Positions 52,416-61,836 are shown, numbered from the stretch's first letter. The stretch: 64,000 nucleotides of DNA from Candidatus Krumholzibacteriota bacterium (GCA_029262065.1 JAJDAC010000005.1:1-64000); one strand, 5' to 3'. The notes: generated by a model from the letters alone, not told the origin. Made by a program: numbers and translations.

Positions 52416-55076
52416 TCAACGCGGGCGTCGCTCGAACTCCGCGAACTGGGGCAACCCAACCAGTGCCTCGAAGCGAGGATCGAGTCGCAGCCGGGGCGCG
52501 GTGAGCATGCTCTCGCGAGGGAGTGACTCCAGCGCGGCGAAGGCTTCTTGGAACTGTTTCAACCGTACGTGGACAATAGCGAGATTCTCGAGCGGCGCGG
52601 GTCCGGCCTCGACGTCCATCGTCATGGGCATCAGATCTATTGCCCGGCGGGCCGCCTCCAGCGCCTCCTCGCCGCGTCCCACCGCCGCCAACGGTTCGGC
52701 GATATCGAGATGCACCCGGAAGTCGTCGGGGCGCTGTTGCCTCTCGGCTTCGAGGAGGGCGACAGCCTCCTGCCAGGCGGCGTTCGCTTCCTCGGTTCGA
52801 CCCAGTTGCTCCAGGCACATCGCCGAGAGTGCGGCGCGCACGTTAAGGGTCAACTGATCGGCGAACATCTCCGGTCCTGAACGCGTGCGGGTCAGTGCTT
52901 CCTCGTAGCGACCCTCGTAGAACTCGAGCCAGAACCAGGCATCGTTGGCCAGACTCTCGTCTCCGCCGCCACTCGGCATCGATTCGAGGAAGGTGCGAGC
53001 CTCGGCCGTGGTTCCCTTCCATGCATAGTATATGAACGCCTTGTCAAAGTGCGGGCTGGCAACGTCGGGCGCGCTGGCAATTGCACGATCGTATGACGCG
53101 ATCGCTTTCGCGTACTCGCCCATCAGCCGATAGGTGACGCCCTGTTCCCTTGCCGAAGCGGAGGCCATGGGATCGAGTTCGATGATTCGCTCTTGCAGCC
53201 GGATGGCCTCGTCGTATCGCCCCTGTCGCTTGAAGATCGTTGCCTTCCACGAGATCATGTCGGTGTCGTTGGGGCGATCCGCGGCGGCGCGCTCGATCTG
53301 GTCCAGTGCCCGGTCGTAGTCGCGGAAGCATCGATAGTGGTAGAGGCCCATGGCCATGCGTGCTTCGGGAGCGTCAGGGGCCAGGCGCAGCGCTTCCTGC
53401 GCAGCCGACAGGGCGGCTTCGCGGCGTTCCTGGGACTTGTCGCCGCCGTGGAAGCGCCAGGAATGGGCGCGGGACAGTCCCGCCCAAGCCAACCCGAAGT
53501 CGGGATCGAGCTCGATCGCGCGCGTGAACATTTCTTCGGCAAGCGGCTCGGTGGGCGTCTTGTCCAGTGCGTCGTGTCCGCGGAGGTACGCGCGGTACGC
53601 GGCCTGATTGTCGGTGGGTTGGGCCTCGAGCGATGCACGATCCGTTCCCATGAGCACCACGCCCAGGGCGTCGATGACCTGCCCGGCGATACTGCTTTGT
53701 ACCTCGAAGATGTCGTCGATGGGGGAATCGTAGGTCTCGGCCCAGATGCTCGTGTCGTCGGTGATGCGTACGAGTTGCGGCACGATACGTACCCGGCTGT
53801 TCTCATCGTTGCCGGCCCATCGCACCGTACCCTCGAGCACGTACTCCACGTCGAAATCCGCGCCCACCTGCTGCAGGGTTTTTCCGGACCGGTCGTACTG
53901 GAACGCACTGGATCGCGCGATCACGTTCATCTCGCGTACCGAAGCGAGTCGACCAATGATCTCCTCGGTGACGCCGTCGGCGAAGTACTCATCTTCGGGC
54001 GCGCCAAGGTTCTCGAAGGGAAGCACCACGATGCGGGGCGGCTCGGCCGTGGCCTCGGTCTTCGCGGAGTTGCCACCGTCCGGGCCGAACTGCCAGAAGC
54101 CGATTGCCGCCACCACGATGGCGAGGGCAGCCACGGCCAGCATCCACATGGCGTTGCCTTTGGCCCCCGTCGCGACCTGGTTTGCTCCCGTCGCGCTGGG
54201 AATCGACGCGCGGCCGGTGTCCAGATCGCGCGCGAGATTGCGGAAGTCGGTGACGATCTCCGCCGCGGACTGGTACCGGCGGTCCGGTTCCTTCTCCATC
54301 GACTTGCTGACGACGCGGCTCGCCTCGGGTGCAAACTCGGGAGCGGACTCGGCCAGCGGCGGGGGATCGAACGTCAACGTTGCGTTGAGCGACTCGATGT
54401 CGCTGTCGCCGGAAAAGGGAAGGCGTCCGGTGGCCAACTGGTAGAGGAGGACTCCGAGCGAGAAGATGTCGGTACGATGGTCGATCGAATGCCCGCGCGC
54501 CTGCTCGGGGCTCATGTAGGCGACGGTACCGAGCACCTTGCCCATACGGGTCAACTCTTGGCTGATGGTGTCGAGCTCGGTTGGATCGCTTTGGTCGGGA
54601 ACCAGGAGCTTGGCCAGACCGAAATCAAGAAGCTTGATCCGGCCGTCGTCGGTGATCATCACGTTCGAAGGTTTGAGGTCCCGATGTACGACGCCGCTAC
54701 GGTGGGCGTGCGCGATGGCCTCGGCAATGGGAACGGCATAGTCGAGCCATTGCGCCATCGACAGCGTCTTGCCCCGCGTCGCCTCGTCCAGGGTCTTCCC
54801 CTCGATGAGTTCCATCACCAGAAAGGGCGACCCTTCGTATTCGCTGATTTCGTGAATGACCGCAATGTTCGGGTGCGAGAGCGCGGCGGCCGTCTGGGCC
54901 TCCCGCTCGAATCGCATCCGTCGCTCCGGATCGGCGGTGAGGGCCGGGGGCAGGACCTTGATCGCCACGTCACGGCGCAGCTTGGTGTCGTGGGCCCGAT
55001 ATACTTCGCCCATGCCGCCGCGTCCAAGCGCGGCCGTGATCTGGTAGTGGGCGATGTTCTTGCCAATCAAAGACAT
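52416..55076 (-). CDS. Hanks-type Ser/Thr kinase with TolB/CadC-like domain and TPR repeats
   Basis: 886 residues. The kinase domain (1-275) is complete: GRGGMGEVY loop, VAIK (Lys 40), HRDLKPSN (131-138), DFG (151-153) and the GTVAYMSPEQ activation end. One membrane helix follows at about residues 310-332 (MWMLAVAALAIVVAAIGFW). The extracytoplasmic part starts with VVLPFENLGAPEDEYFADGVTEEI, the FlgO/TolB-N-like module found in CadC-type and adenylate-cyclase-linked proteins, then about nine TPR units. A receptor kinase sensing an envelope ligand is likely. The beta-helix lipoprotein gene lies 47 nt upstream on the same strand. Confidence 0.92.
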   Translation of the reverse strand: MSLIGKNIAHYQITAALGRGGMGEVYRAHDTKLRRDVAIKVLPPALTADPERRMRFEREAQTAAALSHPNIAVIHEISEYEGSPFLVMELIEGKTLDEATRGKTLSMAQWLDYAVPIAEAIAHAHRSGVVHRDLKPSNVMITDDGRIKLLDFGLAKLLVPDQSDPTELDTISQELTRMGKVLGTVAYMSPEQARGHSIDHRTDIFSLGVLLYQLATGRLPFSGDSDIESLNATLTFDPPPLAESAPEFAPEASRVVSKSMEKEPDRRYQSAAEIVTDFRNLARDLDTGRASIPSATGANQVATGAKGNAMWMLAVAALAIVVAAIGFWQFGPDGGNSAKTEATAEPPRIVVLPFENLGAPEDEYFADGVTEEIIGRLASVREMNVIARSSAFQYDRSGKTLQQVGADFDVEYVLEGTVRWAGNDENSRVRIVPQLVRITDDTSIWAETYDSPIDDIFEVQSSIAGQVIDALGVVLMGTDRASLEAQPTDNQAAYRAYLRGHDALDKTPTEPLAEEMFTRAIELDPDFGLAWAGLSRAHSWRFHGGDKSQERREAALSAAQEALRLAPDAPEARMAMGLYHYRCFRDYDRALDQIERAAADRPNDTDMISWKATIFKRQGRYDEAIRLQERIIELDPMASASAREQGVTYRLMGEYAKAIASYDRAIASAPDVASPHFDKAFIYYAWKGTTAEARTFLESMPSGGGDESLANDAWFWLEFYEGRYEEALTRTRSGPEMFADQLTLNVRAALSAMCLEQLGRTEEANAAWQEAVALLEAERQQRPDDFRVHLDIAEPLAAVGRGEEALEAARRAIDLMPMTMDVEAGPAPLENLAIVHVRLKQFQEAFAALESLPRESMLTAPRLRLDPRFEALVGLPQFAEFERRPR

Positions 55077-55123
55077 GCTTCTCGGGTAGGGGTTGGGTGT
55101 TTTCTCCGGTGTCGGTGATCGTT

Positions 55124-56308
55124 CTATTGGGACTCAATTGCTCCCAAGTCGGGTCCCGACGCTGTGTCGACCGTGAGATCAATGTTCGTGCCGGTACAGC
55201 CCCAAGCAAAAGAAGACACGCCAACGTTGCGAGCAGGAGACTTCGCGCCAAGCGCGACGTTCCCGGCTGCCGCGTCCACGAACAGAGGATCCTGATCGAG
55301 ATTGGCGCCGGCATCGGCCTCGGCGGGCACCCCACCCTCGACGATCGAAGAAGAGATGTAGATGACTGGCTCGAACTGTTCATACAGGCCGTCAACGATT
55401 CCCCAGATGATGGAGTTCACAACGTCGACCCGTGGCGCCGGTCCGCGGGCGCCGATTACTTCTCTGGAATCGAGAAATGTGCAGTGGGCCAAGAGAACCT
55501 CAGTGTCATTCACGGCCACTGGGAAATCGATGTTGACGAACACGCAGCGCGAGATCCTGGTACACAGTTCGGTCTCGCCGAGGCTGACCCCGAGCTGTGC
55601 CAGTGTGAAAACGCTGTTGGTCAGTTCAAGGGAAGATCCGGTGTTCTCGAGAATGACGCCGTTTGTGACTTGCTCGAACCTGGCACCGTCGATCAGACCG
55701 GTTGACCCATCTTCGATCAGAACACCGACGCCCCAGCCGCGGAAGGTGCAATTCAGGATTTCCACGGTCGAAGCGTCGGACGCCGCTAGCGCCAAGCCAC
55801 CTGAGCCACTTCCCGACTCCGGATCACCATCCCCGTCCACGAAGTCGCAGTTATCCACGCGGAGCTCTCCTGTATCCTCGCATAGGACCCCCCACGACGG
55901 GGCGGTGTTGGGTTGCATGCTGTTGATGGTCAGATTCTCGATTGCGGCCGAGCGGGAAGGAGTTGGTGTCGGACCGGCAACGTAGACGATGATGTCCGTC
56001 GCCGGGCGTAGGATGGTCTCGTCGATTCCGCTCCCGCGCAGGGTTACGCCCGGACGCAAACGCACTCCGGCTTCGATGCCTCCCGCCGTTCGCTTGAACA
56101 CCGTGGTCTCGTCGTAGACCCCAGGTGCGAGTAGAACCACGTCACCCGATTTGGCGGCGGCCATGGCTAGTTCGATGGTAGCGTGGTCAGCGGGTACACG
56201 CAGAGTGGTTCCGCCGGAACCTTGCGTGGGGTTGGTCGGATCGTCGTCGCAGCCGCTGAACGCCAGGCAGAATACGGCGAGGCTCAAGAGGGCTCTGCGA
56301 TAGTTCAT
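55124..56308 (-). CDS. Lipoprotein with right-handed parallel beta-helix
   Basis: 394 residues from ATG 56308. The signal peptide ends in the lipobox AFSGC, then an acidic stretch DDDPTNPTQ. LRVPADHATIELAMAAAKSGDVVLLAPGVY is the standard start of a DUF1565/pectate-lyase-like beta helix. Eight or more coils follow with repeats such as NLTINSM, VDNCDFVDG, ILNCTFRGW and ELTNSVFTL. It may bind or cleave surface polysaccharide; no catalytic residues could be assigned. It is probably cotranscribed with the downstream receptor kinase. Confidence 0.87.
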   Translation of the reverse strand: MNYRRALLSLAVFCLAFSGCDDDPTNPTQGSGGTTLRVPADHATIELAMAAAKSGDVVLLAPGVYDETTVFKRTAGGIEAGVRLRPGVTLRGSGIDETILRPATDIIVYVAGPTPTPSRSAAIENLTINSMQPNTAPSWGVLCEDTGELRVDNCDFVDGDGDPESGSGSGGLALAASDASTVEILNCTFRGWGVGVLIEDGSTGLIDGARFEQVTNGVILENTGSSLELTNSVFTLAQLGVSLGETELCTRISRCVFVNIDFPVAVNDTEVLLAHCTFLDSREVIGARGPAPRVDVVNSIIWGIVDGLYEQFEPVIYISSSIVEGGVPAEADAGANLDQDPLFVDAAAGNVALGAKSPARNVGVSSFAWGCTGTNIDLTVDTASGPDLGAIESQ

Positions 56309-56538
56309 CGTACGTGCTCCAGAATCGAGGCATATCCAATTGTGCCCCAAGTATCGTCCAGTCCATGACGCTTGTCATCAGGGGCTTCGTCCCGCGCGCT
56401 TTCATGGCCGTGTTCGTCGGGATCGCCAAAGGTGCCACGATCAGGTATAGAATGACCTCAAGCACCTGTCTGACGCCATGGTCCACGACCACACCAAGTC
56501 GACCAACGCGGACGGAAACATGAGGTAGGCCCAGCCAC

Positions 56539-57189
56539 ATGCCGGAACCCAAAGCAGCCATGGAATACCTACTAGACCGCGACCACGTAATCGCGCCCGC
56601 TCGCAGCCCCGAGTACAACCTCGCGCAGCGGTTCTGGAATCGCGCGATCGGTTGGGTCGGATGGAAGGTCGTGGGCACCTGGCCCACGCCCGACAAGTTC
56701 ATCATGGTCGTGGCGCCGCACACTTCCAACTGGGACGTGCCGGTGGGTCTGTTGGCGGGATTCTCCAGTGGTATCCTGGGCCGCTGGCCGTATGGGTTCA
56801 TGATGAAGGACATCTGGTTCAAGAAGCCGCTCGGACCGTTCATGCGGAAGCTGGGCGGGCTGCCCATAGATCGCAGCAATCCCAACGACGTCGTCGATCA
56901 GATGGCCGCCGTGTTTTCCCAACGCGAAAATTTCATTCTGGCCATCACTCCCGAAGGCACCCGGCGAAAAACCGAGCACTGGAAGAGCGGGTTCTACTTC
57001 ATTGCGCAGGCGGCCGTGGTTCCCGTGGTGCCCGTCTCCTTCGACTACGGCCGCAAGGAAGTCGGACTGGGCGAAGCCATCTACATGACCGGTGACAAAG
57101 ACAAGGACATCGCCGCGTTCCAAGATTTCTTCCGGGGCGTCACCGCGCGTCAGCCGGACAGATTCGGCCCCGTGAGGTTCCGCGAGTAA
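56539..57189 (+). CDS. Lysophospholipid/glycerol acyltransferase family protein
   Basis: 216 residues. The HX4D motif is APHTSNWDVPVG (about residues 53-64). The substrate loop is FIMKDIWF-like followed by LGGLPIDRS, and the third motif is ITPEGTRRKTEHWKSGF. This is the short PlsC-like clade that lacks an N-terminal membrane helix. It should acylate a lysolipid or related acceptor. It stands alone between surface-protein genes, 2 nt before an alternative frame of the next gene, and is distinct from the acyltransferase at 9923-10753. Confidence 0.9.
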   Translation: MPEPKAAMEYLLDRDHVIAPARSPEYNLAQRFWNRAIGWVGWKVVGTWPTPDKFIMVVAPHTSNWDVPVGLLAGFSSGILGRWPYGFMMKDIWFKKPLGPFMRKLGGLPIDRSNPNDVVDQMAAVFSQRENFILAITPEGTRRKTEHWKSGFYFIAQAAVVPVVPVSFDYGRKEVGLGEAIYMTGDKDKDIAAFQDFFRGVTARQPDRFGPVRFRE

Positions 57190-57301
57190 CGTGTCATTGA
57201 GCCTTGGCGAACGGTGCACGATTGTGGTGGGCAGTCCAATCGCCTACAATGAACGTGTTACGCGACTCCCATACACCCGCTCAGTTCGCCGGAGGGTAGT
57301 T

Positions 57302-58930
57302 GTGTCTATATTCCACTCGTCTTCGTCCCGAATTGTCCTTTTCTTGCTCCTCGCCCTGTGGCTCGGTCTCGACGCTAGCCACGTCTCCGTCTGTGTAGCC
57401 GGTTCGAGCAGTCCGGTGAACATTGTTTACTTCGACTTCGAAGATGGCGCCGGCGGTCCCGACACCCAGGGATGGCGGCCGCTGAATAGCTTCGGCAGCG
57501 AATACGCGTACTCTCACGTCGAGGACTTCACCGGCGCGGGTCAACTCGCGGCGCCCCTGGCGGGAAGCCAGTCATTCTGGTTCGGGCTGCCCGCCGAAGA
57601 TCCGCGCACCTGTCACTGGAACGCACCCCCGGGGTACGGAAGCTATTGGAACGAGGACTTCATTTCCACGGAGTTCACGGTACAGGGCGACGTGCACCTC
57701 GATTATCTCTACGACATGTTCGTGGAAATGGGCTACGAGAACGTGTGGGTGGAGTACGAAGACCCTACCGGCGAGTGGATCGAACTCGCTCGCTACAGCT
57801 GCGGGGCGATTTGTGTCGGCGAGTGCTATCCTCAAGACTGTGGCATGCCCTCCGACAGCCATACCATCCCCGCTGCGTTCCACGATGGTACGATTCGCTT
57901 TCGGTTCCACTTTGCGTCCGACAATGTCGGCGATCAGGAGTCCAGCCTCTACAACGTCTTTCAGAAGGCATTTACCATCGACAACCTGACTGTCACCGAC
58001 GATACCGGCATCGTCGACTTCCAGGACTTCGAGGGGGAGGCGGTAGGCGACGCTATCACCGCCGACGGTGACTGGTTCACCCGACCCAACACCGACGACT
58101 TCAACGGCGGGTTCCTGGTCGACGGCGACGACGTGTTGCAGGACTCGCCACAAATCAACGACACCTATGTGTGGGCCTTCTTCGAGAACTCGCCCGAAGA
58201 CTTCTCCTGCGCCGGACACCCCGAGCAGTTGGCGGTCCCGGTAAGCCACATCCACGTGCGGTCGCCTCTCATCAGCTTGGTGCAGGACGAATTCGGCAAC
58301 GAAATCGCCGGCGACATCGACAGTCTCGAAGTTTCGTTCGACGTGTACCGCGACTTCCCCGAGCCCAACTTCCTGCAGGAGTACACATGGCAGGTCAGGA
58401 GCTACTCGGATACCTGTCAGCTGGATTCCTCGGAAGCGCGGGGATCCGATGAAGGAGAGCAGCAGGACTGGTTCCGGCAGGTTCTGGTCTTCACGCCCGC
58501 CGCAGGTGCCACCCGGATCGAGATCGAACTGGGGGTCGACAACCCCTCGTCCAGTCCGAGCGCGTGCCACAGCCACGCCCCGCTTTTCGACAACGTCACG
58601 GTTCGGCGGTTCGGAGGCGATGTCGTCACGGCGAGCGAGCCCGTAACTCCCACGCGGCTGGTGCTCCGCAGTTGGCCCAACCCGTTCAACCCCACGACCA
58701 CCATTGCGTACGAAGTGCCAGCTGGGGTGGGTCGCGTTGCGCTACGTATCTACGACGCGAGCGGACGATTGGTGCGCACGTTGGTGGATGACGAGCGATC
58801 GGAGGGGCCGGCGAGGGTGACCTGGAACGGAACCACCAACACCGGCGACCTGGCTGCAAGCGGTGTGTACTTCGGTCGGTTATCTGCGGGAACCCAGAGC
58901 ACGAGCCATCGCATGGTCCTGCTGAAATAA
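57302..58930 (+). CDS. Secreted protein with MAM-like domains and FlgD-like C-terminus
   Basis: 542 residues from GTG 57302, chosen because GGAGGG lies 5 nt upstream. The upstream in-frame extension to 57191 lacks similarity. Signal peptide IVLFLLLALWLGLDASHVSVCVA. Two related beta-sandwich halves begin YFDFEDGAGG and FQDFEGEAVG and include WFGLPAEDPRTCH and YVWAFFENSPEDFSC. Cys pairs suggest disulfides. The FlgD-like domain (SWPNPFNPTTTIAYEV ... GVYFGRLSAG) ends HRMVLLK. Function unknown; exported. Confidence 0.84.
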   Translation: MSIFHSSSSRIVLFLLLALWLGLDASHVSVCVAGSSSPVNIVYFDFEDGAGGPDTQGWRPLNSFGSEYAYSHVEDFTGAGQLAAPLAGSQSFWFGLPAEDPRTCHWNAPPGYGSYWNEDFISTEFTVQGDVHLDYLYDMFVEMGYENVWVEYEDPTGEWIELARYSCGAICVGECYPQDCGMPSDSHTIPAAFHDGTIRFRFHFASDNVGDQESSLYNVFQKAFTIDNLTVTDDTGIVDFQDFEGEAVGDAITADGDWFTRPNTDDFNGGFLVDGDDVLQDSPQINDTYVWAFFENSPEDFSCAGHPEQLAVPVSHIHVRSPLISLVQDEFGNEIAGDIDSLEVSFDVYRDFPEPNFLQEYTWQVRSYSDTCQLDSSEARGSDEGEQQDWFRQVLVFTPAAGATRIEIELGVDNPSSSPSACHSHAPLFDNVTVRRFGGDVVTASEPVTPTRLVLRSWPNPFNPTTTIAYEVPAGVGRVALRIYDASGRLVRTLVDDERSEGPARVTWNGTTNTGDLAASGVYFGRLSAGTQSTSHRMVLLK

Positions 58931-58931
58931 C

Positions 58932-60245
58932 TCAGGGACTGACAACGTACAAATCAGCCTCCAGCGCCGCCTCGAGCATCGGATCACGATCCTGACGAAA
59001 GATGTCGAAGCTATAGCTGGCCGGAATGTCGACGGGAAGATAGTCGGCATCTCCCAGGGCCGCGTCGCGCTCGACGAACTGTGTCGATACGGTCGCCCAG
59101 GTTCCGGTGCGATCGAGGTCGATGTCCCGGCCTTCGCTGGGGTTGTTGGGCTTTCCCCGCGGGGCTTCGCCCACGACCCGCGCTCCCGCCCGCGCACGGA
59201 GCTGGGCCGCGTTCGTCAGCGCGGCCGAGAAGGTGCGCCTGCCCACCAGCACGAACAGCCCACCGCGCTCGCCGATCTCCGGCCGTTGCTCGAGCGCTTC
59301 GATGAGCGGCTCGCCGATGCGCGGCTCGCCGCCCGTGTTCTGTCTCACGTCGATGATGATGCGTTCCACGGGATGGGCATCCACGAACTCGAACATATCG
59401 TCGATCAGCTTTGCGAACGTGATGTCTCCGTCTTTGTCCCAGCACGCATTGTATTGAAGGAAGATCGAGCGCTGGTCTTCGAGGTACTCAAACCAGTAGT
59501 ACTTGCGCTCGGCCAGATGCGGAAGCGTGAACGATGTTGCAAAGAGCAGCTCGAGGCGCCGGCTCGGAGCCGCTTTCTCCGGACCGACGACACCGTTCGA
59601 CACGCGCCAGTCGCCCTCGAGCCATTGGTCGGCCGTCATCGCATGGAAGACACTCCGCTTTCCATCGTCGAAGACGAACGTCGCCGAATCGGCTGAGGCC
59701 GCGATTCCGAGCGCGTGAAGCAACTCGGGACGAATCAGCTCGAAGGGGGCGGTGTAGCGGTACTCCATGTCGTTGTCGGCGCTGATGGTCGTGCTGATTG
59801 CCTCAAGTGCCTGTTCGATGGGAGTCTGGTCGATCTGCACCAGGCGTTTGTCGAGTAGGTGCATGGACTCACGAGGGGTTGCCGTGGGATAGATTCCGTC
59901 GGCGAACCAGTAGAGCTGGATGGGGTAGTAGTGGAATTTCCAGCGCTTCTGATCGCCTGGGTAGAACGACGTGTGACCGTCGCCCACCATGGCTGTGAGT
60001 TGCGCGATGCGCACCAGGATCTCGGTGGTGCTCAGGGTAGGGATGCGCTCATGCAGATCGTCGAACCCCGCCGACAGCTTGCTCTCGGAAACGCTGTGAT
60101 AGAGATCGACATGTCTCTCGGCCAGCTCGCGCTCGAGCTGGCGAAGGTCCTCGCGCCAGTGTTCGCTGGTCACGGGGCGGGCGCATCCCTGCGCCAGCAA
60201 GACCGCGAGCGCGAGGAGCAGCAGAACGGTGATCGTGCTCTTCAT
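58932..60245 (-). CDS. S41-like (C-terminal processing) peptidase lipoprotein
   Basis: 437 residues from ATG 60245. The signal peptide ends in LLAQGC, so it is a lipoprotein. DLYHSVSESKLSAGFDDLHERIP and AMVGDGHTSFYP are typical of the S41 N-terminal cap. The protease-fold core contains RIIIDVRQNTGGEPR (the DLRxNxGG motif) and FVLVGRRTFSAALTNAAQL, with the probable nucleophile Ser in TFSAA. No PDZ domain is evident. It faces the divergent membrane-protein/sigma operon across a gap with nested inverted repeats. Confidence 0.85.
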   Translation of the reverse strand: MKSTITVLLLLALAVLLAQGCARPVTSEHWREDLRQLERELAERHVDLYHSVSESKLSAGFDDLHERIPTLSTTEILVRIAQLTAMVGDGHTSFYPGDQKRWKFHYYPIQLYWFADGIYPTATPRESMHLLDKRLVQIDQTPIEQALEAISTTISADNDMEYRYTAPFELIRPELLHALGIAASADSATFVFDDGKRSVFHAMTADQWLEGDWRVSNGVVGPEKAAPSRRLELLFATSFTLPHLAERKYYWFEYLEDQRSIFLQYNACWDKDGDITFAKLIDDMFEFVDAHPVERIIIDVRQNTGGEPRIGEPLIEALEQRPEIGERGGLFVLVGRRTFSAALTNAAQLRARAGARVVGEAPRGKPNNPSEGRDIDLDRTGTWATVSTQFVERDAALGDADYLPVDIPASYSFDIFRQDRDPMLEAALEADLYVVSP

Positions 60246-60464
60246 ATTGACATTCCTTCGTGGGAATCGGGGTGGCCTCATCCTGGACAACGAATGGGGA
60301 TCCGGTCTGGTAAACAGCAAATCGGACTTGTTTCCGAGGTTGGATGGAGCTGTTTACCAGCAGCGCCGCCAGACGTTGTTCCCCGTGGAGCATCACTGTG
60401 CCAAGATGCTGAATGGACACCGCAGTGGGGAACCACAGCCGCCAAGATCGAGGAGAAAGACGCC
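60246..60464. promoter_or_regulatory. Divergent gap with nested inverted repeat at 60307-60360
   Basis: Perfect 12-bp arms CTGGTAAACAGC (60307-60318) and GCTGTTTACCAG (60349-60360) enclose a hairpin TCGGA (60322-60326) / TCCGA (60333-60337). It lies midway between the S41 peptidase and the sigma operon and may be an operator or leader structure. Confidence 0.55.
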
Positions 60465-60905
60465 GTGACCGGATTCGAAGCTCACCACACCATCCTTATC
60501 GTCCTGCAGGTCTTTACCTTCAGCCTGCTGAGCGTCCTGGTTTATTTCGCCTACCAGCGCAAGCAGGCGAGGCGCCACGAGTTCTCGAAGCAGTTTCTCG
60601 AGAAGCTGAGTTCGGAAGAGTTCGTGGCTCTACTCGAGTCCAGCGCCGGCCGCCGCTCGGTGGAGCGCGTCCTGGGCACGTACAAGAGCGCAGAAGAGTG
60701 GACCACCGAAGCGATCCGCCGTTCCGTCGTGCTCATATTCGGCGGGCTGGGGAGCGTGGCGGTCTACCTCCTGGAAGAGTTCAGCGGTCACCAGGCGTTT
60801 CTGGCCGTGGGCAGCATATCGATTGCGGGAGCGCTCGGCTACCTCGTCGCGGCGGCCCTCACCCGCGGCCGGGCACGGCGCGAAGATTCCGAGACCGCGC
60901 TCTAG
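60465..60905 (+). CDS. Small two-helix membrane protein in ECF sigma operon
   Basis: 146 residues from GTG 60465, preceded by AGGAGAA. Helix one is ILIVLQVFTFSLLSVLVYFAY (split here as one membrane segment), then a cytoplasmic-looking helical region RKQARRHEF to EEWTTEAI. A second hydrophobic stretch, VVLIFGGLGSVAVYLL and FLAVGSISIAGALGYLVAAAL, follows. The C-terminus is basic. It sits 4 nt upstream of the sigma factor, so cotranscription is near certain. Function unknown; it may sense the membrane state or anchor the module. Confidence 0.78.
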   Translation: MTGFEAHHTILIVLQVFTFSLLSVLVYFAYQRKQARRHEFSKQFLEKLSSEEFVALLESSAGRRSVERVLGTYKSAEEWTTEAIRRSVVLIFGGLGSVAVYLLEEFSGHQAFLAVGSISIAGALGYLVAAALTRGRARREDSETAL

Positions 60906-60909
60906 GCGC

Positions 60910-61389
60910 ATGCACGACGAGCTACTGCATCAGGTCTACGAGGCGGTGGGGGCCGACTTGTATGCGTACATCGAGCGCGTCTGCGCGAACGATGCGGATG
61001 CGGACGATTTGTTCCAGGAGAGTTTCGCGCGACTGCTGGGATCAGATTTCGCAGGAGACAACGTCGCCGATTCGCGTCGCTATCTCTTCCGGATTGCGAC
61101 GAATCTGATGCGCGATCGCTTTCGCTGGTCGCGACGATGGGGGTTCACGGTGTTGCCCGAACTCATCGGTCGCGCCCCGGAATCTCGCTACCTCGACGAG
61201 ATCGACGCGCACCGGGCGCTTGCAACGCTGAAACCACGGCAACGCGCGCTGCTCTGGCTGGCCTATGTCGAAGGAATGACCCACGACGAAATCGCCGCGA
61301 CGGTCGGAGTGGGTTCGAAGAGCGTACGCGTGTTGTTGTCCAGAGCCCGCAAGGAAATCCTGAATCAGTTGGGAGAACATCTGTCATGA
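60910..61389 (+). CDS. ECF-type RNA polymerase sigma factor
   Basis: 159 residues from ATG 60910. Region 2 reads ADLYAYIERVCANDADADDLFQESFARLL and YLFRIATNLMRDRFRW. Region 4 reads LATLKPRQRALLWLAYVEGMTHDEIAATVGVGSKSVRVLLSRARKEIL (as two adjacent helices of the HTH). The stop overlaps the anti-sigma start as ATGA (61386-61389), so the two are coupled. It is a standard ECF pair, unlike the sigma factor at 4679-5227, which has no zinc anti-sigma partner. Confidence 0.92.
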   Translation: MHDELLHQVYEAVGADLYAYIERVCANDADADDLFQESFARLLGSDFAGDNVADSRRYLFRIATNLMRDRFRWSRRWGFTVLPELIGRAPESRYLDEIDAHRALATLKPRQRALLWLAYVEGMTHDEIAATVGVGSKSVRVLLSRARKEILNQLGEHLS

Positions 61390-61823
61390 GCCGAAGAAGT
61401 TGCCCGTCGCCGCACGAGCTGGTCAAAGCTATACGCAACGACACGTTGGGGAGTGATGTACAGGCACACGCCGAATCATGCCCGGAGTGCGGAGAGACCT
61501 TAAGCTTGGTAAGCAGGCTGCAAGCCGCATCTCAGCCTTCCGAGAATATGCCATCGTTCGAGAGCCTTCGATGGAACATTCGCGCGCGCGCGATCCTCGA
61601 TGCTTCGCGTCGCAGGCACCACCGGGCGACGGGTCCGCTGCGGTCCTTCCATCTGGCGGCGGGCCTCAGTCTCCTGGCGGTCGTGCTCTTCATTATGATT
61701 GCGCCGTTCGTCGCTCCGAACGCGTTCCATGGCCTTGTTTCCGTGGGTCCATTGCCCGCCTTGGTTGCGGCGGCAATGGGAACGCACCTGATCGCCTTGG
61801 GGCGGGACAGACTTCACGGTTGA
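61386..61823 (+). CDS. Zinc-binding anti-sigma factor (ZAS type), membrane-bound
   Basis: 145 residues from ATG 61386 within the ATGA overlap. The N-terminus has the HxxxCxxC motif (HAESCPEC, about residues 28-35), which binds zinc and grips the sigma factor. Two C-terminal hydrophobic segments (LAAGLSLLAVVLFIMIAPFV and LVSVGPLPALVAAAMGTHLIA) place it in the membrane. It should hold the sigma factor inactive until a signal releases it. It converges with the kinase-PD40 gene, 13 nt away. Confidence 0.88.
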   Translation: MSRRSCPSPHELVKAIRNDTLGSDVQAHAESCPECGETLSLVSRLQAASQPSENMPSFESLRWNIRARAILDASRRRHHRATGPLRSFHLAAGLSLLAVVLFIMIAPFVAPNAFHGLVSVGPLPALVAAAMGTHLIALGRDRLHG

Positions 61824-61836
61824 GGCGCAAGATCGG

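Noticed and set aside
53193-55118. Plus-strand open frame of about 640 codons opposite the kinase-TPR gene
   Set aside because: It is antisense to a kinase with all catalytic motifs; no recognisable protein features.
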